Below are positions 8,011 to 14,347 of a DNA stretch of 16,071 bases, piece after piece (position 1 is the first letter of the stretch; each line of letters begins with the position of its first letter). The translations under genes were made by a program, and so were the position numbers. The notes under the pieces are model-generated. The model made no database searches. It saw nothing but the letters and a program-made list of their open reading frames with translations, and was not told the origin of the DNA. This DNA comes from JBBRWV01 sp038248985 (GTDB taxonomy: Bacteria; Planctomycetota; Phycisphaerae; WQYP01): assembly GCA_038248985.1 (NCBI GenBank), contig JBBRWV010000089.1, forward strand, positions 1-16,071, written 5' to 3'.

Positions 8011-9140
8011 GCCAGGGGCTCCACAATGCGGACACCTTCTTCTTCGACCATTTCGCCGACGGTGCGGTCGGAGTGTTGCGAGCGGGTGTCGGTGACGGAG
8101 AGGTTGTATTTTTCCGGCGGAAGGCTGGGCAGGTCATTGAGCGCGTTGATGAGCAAACGGAGGCCCGCCAGATTGCGACGGTCGAATTTCAGGACGATGC
8201 GGGGGAATTCCGGAACGAGGGTTTCCTCATCGACCTTATGAGTTGCCCGAATTTCAATAACTCCCGCGACACAGAGCTTGGGGAAGCGGGCGTTGAGATC
8301 ATCGAGCTCCTGCGGGGTTGGGGCATGTTTTACGCGGAGGAAAAGCTCGTCTTTGATCCAACGGCAGGAGTGATAGTTGCGATAGAAACGGCAAATATGC
8401 TGGAGCGCATCCTGCGGATCCTGCGTGATGTAATAGAGGGCCGGATCGTCCGGCGAAATCAGGTGCGTGTCGAGAAGCTGCTTGCGGACAAACTTGTCCC
8501 AGTCCTGCCAGTAGGAGCCTCCGTTCTCTTCGAGGAGGACGATGGGGAGGGGATCGCAACGGCCGGTCTGGACGAGCGTGAGAACTTCGAAGCCTTCGTC
8601 GTGGGTGCCGAAGCCGCCGGGATAGAGGGCGATGGCGTGAGTTTCCTTGACGAAGACGACTTTGCGGCTGAAGAAATAACGGAAGTGGATGAGCTTGTCG
8701 TCGCCTTCGATGATGGGGTTGGTTTTCTGTTCGAAGGGGAGTTTGATGGCGACGCCGAAGCTGGCGGCGAGGCCAGCGCCTTCGTGTCCAGCTTCCATGA
8801 TTCCCGCGCCGGCGCCGGTGATGACCATGAAGCCGACATCAGCGCAGAGCTTGCCGAACTCGGCGGCGCTCTTGTAGTTGGGATGTTCAGCGGGAGTACG
8901 GGCGGAGCCAAAGATGCTGATCTTGCGGCGGTGACGGTAGGGTTTGAAAACTTTGAAGGCGTAACGGAGCTCTTTGAAGCTGCGTTGCATGAGCTTCATT
9001 TCGGCGCGGCCAGGGTCATCCTTGGCGAGCTTGAGGGCGGTGAGGATGAGATCGGCGGTAATTTCCCGATCCTGGTTGATACCGAATTCGTTCAGCAGTT
9101 GGACGATTTTTTCGGGGATGGGGCCTTGTGCATTTCGCAT
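8007..9140 (-). CDS. LOG family protein (predicted nucleotide 5'-monophosphate nucleosidase)
   Basis: A 377-residue protein with the Rossmann-like LOG ("lysine decarboxylase-like") core. It shows ISIFGSAR (74-81), ITGAGAGIMEA (107-117), the Arg-Lys pair near 159-160 and the hallmark PGGFGTHDE (174-182), which form the phosphoribohydrolase site in LOG/PpnN proteins. Those proteins split purine or cytokinin nucleoside monophosphates into base and ribose 5-phosphate. The name lysine decarboxylase in databases is a historical error. It is longer than minimal LOGs (about 190 residues): about 70 residues precede the core and about 120 follow it, so it is nearer the extended PpnN/AMP-nucleosidase-like types, although PpnN itself is longer. 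GAAGGA lies about 6 bases before the ATG. It is the first gene of the operon and overlaps phoH by 4 bp. Confidence 0.88.
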   Translation of the reverse strand: MRNAQGPIPEKIVQLLNEFGINQDREITADLILTALKLAKDDPGRAEMKLMQRSFKELRYAFKVFKPYRHRRKISIFGSARTPAEHPNYKSAAEFGKLCADVGFMVITGAGAGIMEAGHEGAGLAASFGVAIKLPFEQKTNPIIEGDDKLIHFRYFFSRKVVFVKETHAIALYPGGFGTHDEGFEVLTLVQTGRCDPLPIVLLEENGGSYWQDWDKFVRKQLLDTHLISPDDPALYYITQDPQDALQHICRFYRNYHSCRWIKDELFLRVKHAPTPQELDDLNARFPKLCVAGVIEIRATHKVDEETLVPEFPRIVLKFDRRNLAGLRLLINALNDLPSLPPEKYNLSVTDTRSQHSDRTVGEMVEEEGVRIVEPLA

Positions 9141-9238
9141 ACTTTTCCTTCATAAACACTCGGGTCAATCTACCCGATCCGGAGCATATATGGTACGGTC
9201 CACGACCTGCGGCTACCATCGAAGCGGCCTGAGGTTTT
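9141..9238. promoter_or_regulatory. Divergent intergenic region between the LOG operon and queA
   Basis: These 98 bp must carry the promoters of both queA (+) and the LOG-phoH operon (-). An AT-rich island CATATATGGTAC at 9185-9196 stands out from the GC-rich surroundings and could serve as a -10 region on either strand. A small inverted repeat CGGGT/ACCCG (9161-9165 and 9172-9176, 6-base loop) lies between it and the LOG start. I cannot pair a convincing -35 with either direction. Confidence 0.3.
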
Positions 9239-10312
9239 ATGCGGATAGATGAACTCGATTACGAATTGCCGGAAACGCTGATCGCGGCTGCGCCGGCGGT
9301 GCCGCGGGACTGTGCGCGGCTGCTGGTATATGGGCGAAACGGTGGACGGATAGAGCATCGGCGTTTTTTTGAGTTGCCGGAGTTTTTGCGGGCCACGGAT
9401 TTGCTGGTGGTGAATGACACGCGGGTGCTGCCGGCGAAGCTGGAACTGCGGCGGCCAAGCGGGGCGCGGATACCGGGGCTGTTTGTGCATGAAGAGAGGG
9501 TGGGGTTGTGGACGGTGATGCTGCGGTCACGCGGGCGGGTGGGGGTCGGGGATGAGTTGCTGCCGCGGAGTGAAATGGGATATCGATTCAAGCTGATTGA
9601 GCGGACGGGGGACAAAGGGATGTGGCGAATGGAGGTGCAACCGGCGGAGCATGCGGCGGTGGTGTTGGCGAAGATCGGAGAGATGCCGGTGCCACCGTAT
9701 ATTGAGCGTGTGCGCGGTGCGGGGAAGGGCGGGTTTGCGGAGACGGATCGACGGGAGTATCAGACGGTGTACGCGCGGGAAGGTCGCAGCGTGGCGGCAC
9801 CGACGGCAGGGCTGCATTTTACGCCGGAGTTGCTGGCGAGAATTGAGGCGATTGGCGTGCGCCGCGCGGCGGTAAATCTGGAGGTGGGGCTGGGAACTTT
9901 TTTGCCGGTGGAGGCGGCGACGTTGGAGGAGCACAAGATGCACAGGGAATCGTATTCGGTGAGCGCCGAGACGATTGGGGCATTGCGCGAAGCGCGCGGG
10001 GCGGGGCGGCGGATTGTGGCGGTGGGAACGACGGCGGTGCGGACTCTGGAGGCGGCAGCGGAGGGAATTCTATCGGATGGCCCCCCTACCGCGACGGGAG
10101 AGATTCGCGACGCGACGGATATTTGTATTCAGCCGGGGCATGAGTTTCGGCTGGTGGATGCGCTCATCACGAATTTTCATTTGCCAAGGAGCACGCTGAT
10201 GGCGCTGGTGGCGGCGTTGACGGGGTTGGAGGAGTTGAAGCGGATTTACGCGGAGGCGGTGCGAGAGGGGTATCGATTCTATTCTTACGGCGATGCGATG
10301 CTGATCGTGTAA
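9239..10312 (+). CDS. queA: S-adenosylmethionine:tRNA ribosyltransferase-isomerase (QueA)
   Basis: A 357-residue full-length QueA, which transfers and isomerises the ribosyl group of S-adenosylmethionine onto 7-aminomethyl-7-deazaguanine in tRNA to form epoxyqueuosine at wobble position 34. Family signatures are present: VNDTRVLPAKL (58-68), VPPYI (151-155), YQTVYA (174-179), SVAAPTAGLHFT (184-195), LEVGLGTFLPV, TTAVRTLE, NFHLPRSTLMALVAA and the C-terminal YRFYSYGDAMLI. GAGG lies 4 bases before the ATG. It stands alone: tgt and queG are not in this window. It is divergent from the LOG operon and ends just before a strong hairpin facing ilvN. Its codons favour G endings (GCG, GGG, CGG), in line with the + strand skew. 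Confidence 0.96.
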   Translation: MRIDELDYELPETLIAAAPAVPRDCARLLVYGRNGGRIEHRRFFELPEFLRATDLLVVNDTRVLPAKLELRRPSGARIPGLFVHEERVGLWTVMLRSRGRVGVGDELLPRSEMGYRFKLIERTGDKGMWRMEVQPAEHAAVVLAKIGEMPVPPYIERVRGAGKGGFAETDRREYQTVYAREGRSVAAPTAGLHFTPELLARIEAIGVRRAAVNLEVGLGTFLPVEAATLEEHKMHRESYSVSAETIGALREARGAGRRIVAVGTTAVRTLEAAAEGILSDGPPTATGEIRDATDICIQPGHEFRLVDALITNFHLPRSTLMALVAALTGLEELKRIYAEAVREGYRFYSYGDAMLIV

Positions 10313-10317
10313 ACGAA

Positions 10318-10346
10318 GCGGGCTTCCGAGGTCATCGGAAGCCCGC
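10318..10346. terminator. Bidirectional hairpin between queA and ilvN
   Basis: A perfect 12-bp stem, GCGGGCTTCCGA (10318-10329) with TCGGAAGCCCGC (10335-10346), closes a 5-base loop, 6 bases after the queA stop and 20 bases after the ilvN stop. There is no T-run on the + side. On the minus side TTCGTTT follows, so it fits an ilvBN terminator better but can insulate both convergent units. Confidence 0.72.
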
Positions 10347-10366
10347 ATGGTAGAGCGAGAAAGTGA

Positions 10367-10978
10367 TTAGCCTGGCGGAGTGTTTTCAAGTTCTTCCTGC
10401 GAAGGCTCGCGTTTGTCGTAGTGGACGATCTTGTTGCTGGGCTTGTTGATGACTTCGCGTTTGACCGGTCCGGCCATTTCATCTTCGGGGGCCGAGACGG
10501 TGGAGCTGCCGCGAGGCATGGCGATGACGCCGGTGCGTGCGACTTCCTTGATGCCATAGGGGCGGATGATTTCGACGAAGGCGTCGATTTTTTCTTCTTC
10601 GCCGCCGATCTGGACCATGACGGTGCTGGGGCCGACATCGACCACCTGGCCGCGGAAGAGGTTGACGAGTTCGATCACTTCGCTGCGTTTGCCGGCAGGG
10701 GTGGAGACCTTGATCAGCGCCAGGTCGCGTTCCACGAAGGGAAGATCTTTGTAATCGCGGACCTTGACCACGGTGACAATTTTGGCGAGCTGCTTGCGCA
10801 CCTGTTCCAGGATACGATCGTCAGCATTGACGACGATGGTCATACGCGAGAGGGCGGGGTCTTCGGTGCGGCCGACCACGAGGGAATCGATGTTGAAGCC
10901 GCGTGCGGAAAACATTCCAGCGACGTGAGCCAGAACGCCGGGCTCATTCATTACGAGGGCAGAAATTACATGACGCAT
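10367..10978 (-). CDS. ilvN: Acetolactate synthase small (regulatory) subunit
   Basis: A 203-residue regulatory subunit that activates the catalytic IlvB and confers valine feedback inhibition. The N-terminal ACT domain is clear (MRHVISALVMNEPGVLAHVAGMF... with GFNIDSL at 27-33), followed by the C-terminal ALS_ss domain (about 80-156), ending in ARTGVIAMPRG. About 40 more residues follow this usual end (typical family length 160-175); the tail is charged and low in hydrophobics. The start at 10978 is preferred over ATG 11023 because AAAGGTG is suitably spaced before it and the ACT domain begins there. It follows ilvB after a 127-bp gap in which I see no gene; the pair is probably co-transcribed. 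Confidence 0.95.
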   Translation of the reverse strand: MRHVISALVMNEPGVLAHVAGMFSARGFNIDSLVVGRTEDPALSRMTIVVNADDRILEQVRKQLAKIVTVVKVRDYKDLPFVERDLALIKVSTPAGKRSEVIELVNLFRGQVVDVGPSTVMVQIGGEEEKIDAFVEIIRPYGIKEVARTGVIAMPRGSSTVSAPEDEMAGPVKREVINKPSNKIVHYDKREPSQEELENTPPG

Positions 10979-11105
10979 GGGTACACCTTTTAGGCTAGAG
11001 AGTATGTAGGCTTGGCGTTCCATGGGGACTTCGAGTGGTGAATCACGGTGTGCAAGTCTCAAAGGGCCGCCTCGCTTGGAAGTTGACGTTTTGCAAAATA
11101 CGATG

Positions 11106-13016
11106 TTATGCCAGTGAGCCGAGCTCGCGGGCGGTATTGGTTGGGGCGGGGCTTTCGCCGACGACGCCGAGGTCCATTTCATGCAGCGCTTTGCCGCTGG
11201 CGACCATCGGGTAGACGTTCTCGTTGGTTTCACACTGGAAATCGACGAGGCAAGGCCCGGGGTGGCGGATCATTTCTTCGACGACCTTGAGGACGTCTTC
11301 CTTGCGGTCGCAGCGGATGCCGCGAATGCCGTAGGCTTCGGCCATTTTGGCGAAGTCAGGATTGATCATTTCAGAGTTGCTGAAGCGGCTCTTGTAGAAG
11401 AGTTGCTGCCACTGGCGGACCATGCCCTGGAAGTTGTTGTTGATGATGGCGACCTTGACGGGCAATTTGTATTGCGCGACGGTGGCGAGTTCCTGCGGGC
11501 ACATGACGAAGGAGGCGTCGCCATCGATATCGATGACGGTTTCGCCGGGGCGGCCGACCTGCGCGCCGATGGCCGCCGGCAGGCCGAAGCCCATCGTGCC
11601 GAGGCCGCCGGAAGAGATCATGCTGCGGGGCTGGCTCCAGCGGATGAACTGGGCGGCCCACATCTGATGCTGGCCAACGCCGGTGGAGAAAACCGCTTTG
11701 CCCTGCGTGACTTTGTTGATGGCTTCAATAATGGCCTGGGGCTTGGCGAGCGTCGAATCGTCACGGTACGTGAAGGGGAATTGCTGCTTCCAAAGATTGA
11801 TCTGGTCGAACCATTCCGCGCGATCCACATGCTGAACATGGGTGATGATGTCCTGCAGGCAAAGGCGTGCGTCGCCCACGACGGGAATATCGACCTTCAC
11901 GTTTTTGCTGATGGACGAAGGATCGATATCGATGTGGATGATCTTGGCCTTGGGGGCGAAGAACTTGAGATTGCCGGTGACGCGGTCGTCAAAGCGGGCG
12001 CCGACGGCGATGAGGCAGTCGGATTCCTGCACGGCGTAGTTGGCGTAGGCGGAACCGTGCATGCCGAGCATGTGGAGGCTGCGCGGATTGTGTTCATCGA
12101 ACGCGCCGACGCCGAGCAGCGTGGTCGTGCAGGGGATGTTGGCCTTGTCGGCAAGCTGGCGGACTTCCTTCCACGCATCGGAAAGGATGGCGCCGCCGCC
12201 CACATACAGCACGGGACGCTTGGCGTTATTGATGAGATCGGCCGCGGCCTTGGTCATTTTGCTGTGACCGAGCACGCGCGGGCGATAGCCGGGCAGATAC
12301 GGGGTGTCATCAATCGCTTCTTCGATTTTGCTGGTGGTGACGTCGACCGGCAGATCGATGAGGACCGGTCCGGGACGGCCGGTGGTGGCGATGAGGAAGG
12401 CTTCGTTGATCATGCGGGGCAGGTCTTTGACGTTTTTGCAGAGGTAGGCGCGCTTGGTGACGGGGCGCACGATGCCGGTCACGTCGGCTTCTTGAAAGGC
12501 GTCATTGCCGATCATGTAGGTGCGCACCTGGCCGGAGAAAACGATCATGGGAATCGAATCCATATAGGCCGTCGCAAGGGGCGTGACGGTGTTGGTGGCG
12601 CCGGGGCCGGAGGTGACGATGACGATGCCGGGCTTGCCGGTGGCGCGGGCGTAGCCGTCGGCCATGTGACCGGCACCTTGTTCGTGGCGCACGAGAATGA
12701 AGTTGATTTTGGCATCGTAGATGGCGTCAAACGTAGGGAGGATCGCGCCGCCGGGATAGCCGAACGCATCGGTGACGCCGTGCTCGGCGAGCATCTGGAT
12801 GAGAATCTGCGAGCCGGTTTTGCCGATGAAGCGCGACGTCAGCCCGGGCGGGTGGCCCATGATGGGCAAACCGTTGGCATCGACACGTTTTTCGACGACC
12901 TGGACGTCTGCGACCTGATTGGTGCGGACGGCGGTATAAATGGGAGTAGGCGGGGTTTTGGCGCTGGGCGGCACGGATGTGCCTCCACGCGCCCCGGATG
13001 GGGATGCAGTGGTCAT
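11106..13016 (-). CDS. ilvB: Acetolactate synthase large (catalytic) subunit
   Basis: A 636-residue thiamine-diphosphate enzyme catalysing the first common step of valine, leucine and isoleucine synthesis. The catalytic Glu112 is in RHEQGAGHMADGYAR, preceded by FGYPGGAILP (85-94). The ThDP motif runs from GDAS (499-502) to NN (527-528) and is followed by GMVRQWQ, typical of true acetolactate synthases rather than other family members. The first 65 residues, rich in Ser, Pro and Thr, precede the usual start (GKTGSQILIQ) and form an extension not needed for catalysis. The ATG at 13016 is supported by GTGAGGT about 5 bases upstream. ilvN follows, so the pair makes the holoenzyme. I see no leader peptide for attenuation in the 145 bp upstream. 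Confidence 0.96.
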   Translation of the reverse strand: MTTASPSGARGGTSVPPSAKTPPTPIYTAVRTNQVADVQVVEKRVDANGLPIMGHPPGLTSRFIGKTGSQILIQMLAEHGVTDAFGYPGGAILPTFDAIYDAKINFILVRHEQGAGHMADGYARATGKPGIVIVTSGPGATNTVTPLATAYMDSIPMIVFSGQVRTYMIGNDAFQEADVTGIVRPVTKRAYLCKNVKDLPRMINEAFLIATTGRPGPVLIDLPVDVTTSKIEEAIDDTPYLPGYRPRVLGHSKMTKAAADLINNAKRPVLYVGGGAILSDAWKEVRQLADKANIPCTTTLLGVGAFDEHNPRSLHMLGMHGSAYANYAVQESDCLIAVGARFDDRVTGNLKFFAPKAKIIHIDIDPSSISKNVKVDIPVVGDARLCLQDIITHVQHVDRAEWFDQINLWKQQFPFTYRDDSTLAKPQAIIEAINKVTQGKAVFSTGVGQHQMWAAQFIRWSQPRSMISSGGLGTMGFGLPAAIGAQVGRPGETVIDIDGDASFVMCPQELATVAQYKLPVKVAIINNNFQGMVRQWQQLFYKSRFSNSEMINPDFAKMAEAYGIRGIRCDRKEDVLKVVEEMIRHPGPCLVDFQCETNENVYPMVASGKALHEMDLGVVGESPAPTNTARELGSLA

Positions 13017-13061
13017 AGCGACCTCACAGTTTTCGACTGCTGCCGTTGGGGTGGCAAGGCC

Positions 13062-13138
13062 CCGGTGCACACCGGATACAACCCGCGCCCAATTGAGCCG
13101 TCGATGAAGAGTATATGGTAGCTTTTTATCGGTTGGAA
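13062..13138 (-). promoter_or_regulatory. Candidate promoter and dyad upstream of ilvB
   Basis: On the minus strand TATACT (13115-13110) is a good -10 match. The hexamer 17 bases upstream, TTCCAA (13138-13133), matches the -35 consensus in only 3 of 6 positions. Between it and ilvB lies a 14-bp dyad, CCGGTG-CA-CACCGG (13062-13075), which could be an operator. Both are weak, sequence-only calls. Confidence 0.3.
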
Positions 13139-13173
13139 ACAAGACCCAAGTTGAGAACGGCTCAGGGCTTGGG
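13137..13173 (-). terminator. Probable terminator of the SGNH-like gene
   Basis: On the minus strand CCCAAG (13173-13168) pairs with CTTGGG (13150-13145), with an inner TGAG/CTCA pairing, and is followed by TCTTGTTT (13144-13137). The hairpin includes the stop codon of the secreted-protein gene and separates it from ilvB. Confidence 0.5.
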
Positions 13174-14151
13174 CGCTGCGGGCCGGGTGGCGGGGGTTTC
13201 GGTCACGCCGGAGAGGGGGCAATTGGTGACGGCTTCCCAAGCGATTTTTTGGAGGAGGAGGTTAAGTTCGTTGATTTTATCGATCTTCAGCGTGCTGAAA
13301 CGGCGGGGCAAAGGCAAGCCGATGGGGGATTGGCGATAGATGACGGCGTAGTGGCAATAGGCGACCAGGGCGGCGAGGGCGGACTTGGGATGGCCCAGGG
13401 CATCAGTAAAAAGATCGGATTGCTGGGCAATGCCCGGAACTTCGCCGGCGACAATTTTTTCGCGGAGCGTGAGTACCGCCTGACCGACGGGAACGAGGTA
13501 CACAACCTGGTGGCCGGTTTGTTTCAGGAGCGGTTTATTGAGCACCGTGATGAACTCATTGAGGGCGCTGAAGTAGACCTCATGGAGTTTACGGAGATCG
13601 GAAATGATGGAGGCGTTGTGATCAACCTTGATGTTGGCGAGGGGAGCTTGCGGATTGAGCGTGTCATTGGACAGCCACGATTGCTGTATGGTGATGCGGA
13701 GGTCGGGATTCTTTTTGAGACCGAGTTCGGCGAACCTGTCGATGCCGGCATCGGTGGGGAGCAAAGGGGAGAGGGTCAGGACATCCACGTCGCCGGCGGC
13801 CAGCGCGGTTTTAGTATTGTTCTTACTGTCGGCGACATTCCAGTGCTGGATGATGCGGGAGCCGGGGATGAAAGATATGCCGACGGATTTGTGACCCTTG
13901 ATTTTGGCTTCGTGGGCCAGATCTGCGAGGAGGGGTGCGACGTAGAAGTGGAAGCTGTGGCCGGCGGTGAAAACGCGGAGGCCTGCGGGTGGAGTTGGAG
14001 TGGCGGGCGAAGTGGCGGCTGGAGCGGAGGGGGGAAGGGAAACCGGTGTGTCCGTGCTGGCCGCTGAAGAGAGGAGGGGATCGGTGAAGCTGAGAGCGGC
14101 AGTGAGCAAAGAGGAGAGTGCGAAAAAAATAAAGGCGCGTGATTTTTGCAT
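13162..14151 (-). CDS. Predicted secreted SGNH-hydrolase-like protein
   Basis: A 329-residue protein with a signal peptide: a basic start (MQKSR), a hydrophobic core 6-22 and probable cleavage near SSA-A (about 30), followed by a Pro/Ala/Thr/Ser linker to about 56. The core resembles SGNH hydrolases (secreted esterases and deacylases). Block I is FTAGHSF with candidate nucleophile Ser66, a block II-like IPGS sits at 96-99, QQSW at 156-159 occupies a block III-like place, and TDALGHP gives a candidate catalytic Asp250/His254 pair in block V. The Asp-His spacing is DxxxH rather than the common DxxH. It is expected in the periplasm or outside the cell; substrate unknown. No Shine-Dalgarno is evident before the ATG. 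It is a single gene, divergent from the membrane/coiled-coil gene. The family call is from motifs only. Confidence 0.72.
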   Translation of the reverse strand: MQKSRAFIFFALSSLLTAALSFTDPLLSSAASTDTPVSLPPSAPAATSPATPTPPAGLRVFTAGHSFHFYVAPLLADLAHEAKIKGHKSVGISFIPGSRIIQHWNVADSKNNTKTALAAGDVDVLTLSPLLPTDAGIDRFAELGLKKNPDLRITIQQSWLSNDTLNPQAPLANIKVDHNASIISDLRKLHEVYFSALNEFITVLNKPLLKQTGHQVVYLVPVGQAVLTLREKIVAGEVPGIAQQSDLFTDALGHPKSALAALVAYCHYAVIYRQSPIGLPLPRRFSTLKIDKINELNLLLQKIAWEAVTNCPLSGVTETPATRPAAPKP

Positions 14152-14347
14152 GGAGTGAGTCTAGCAAATCGCGAGGAACAGAAGCAATGCGGTGCTGACT
14201 ATTTTTGGGAGCGCCGACCGCAGAGGCGGTTCCTCGAAGTCAATCGTCAGAAAAAGAATGAACAACTTTCCTGTATGGGGCGTCATATATTATGATGCGA
14301 TGGGGCGCAACGGGGATATTGTGCAGGCGCACCGACAGGAGATGCCC
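14152..14347. promoter_or_regulatory. Divergent intergenic region with inverted repeats and AT-rich promoter island
   Basis: This 196-bp region separates the SGNH-like gene (-) from the membrane/coiled-coil gene (+). CGAGGAAC (14172-14179) and GTTCCTCG (14229-14236) form an 8-bp inverted repeat 49 bases apart. Inside its right arm lies a small ACCGC/GCGGT hairpin (14217-14221, 14226-14230). TATATTAT at 14286-14293 is a plausible -10 for the + gene, without a clear -35. Another frame stays open here, but the Shine-Dalgarno at 14337-14341 argues it is leader. Confidence 0.35.

Noticed and set aside
6949..8241. Antisense frame over phoH with acidic composition
   Set aside because: PhoH on the minus strand carries all expected motifs; the antisense product is low-complexity acidic sequence.
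11181..13121. A 646-codon + strand frame antisense to ilvB
   Set aside because: It mirrors the codons of a full-length, well-conserved acetolactate synthase and has no recognisable domain or ribosome site.
13017..13161. Leader-peptide attenuator for ilvBN
   Set aside because: No short frame with runs of Leu, Ile or Val codons is present upstream of ilvB, and the only strong hairpin belongs to the end of the preceding gene.
14192..14347. Longer start for the membrane/coiled-coil gene at 14192
   Set aside because: The added 52 residues show no family-like sequence, cross a probable promoter island, and the ideal AGGAG site serves ATG 14348.
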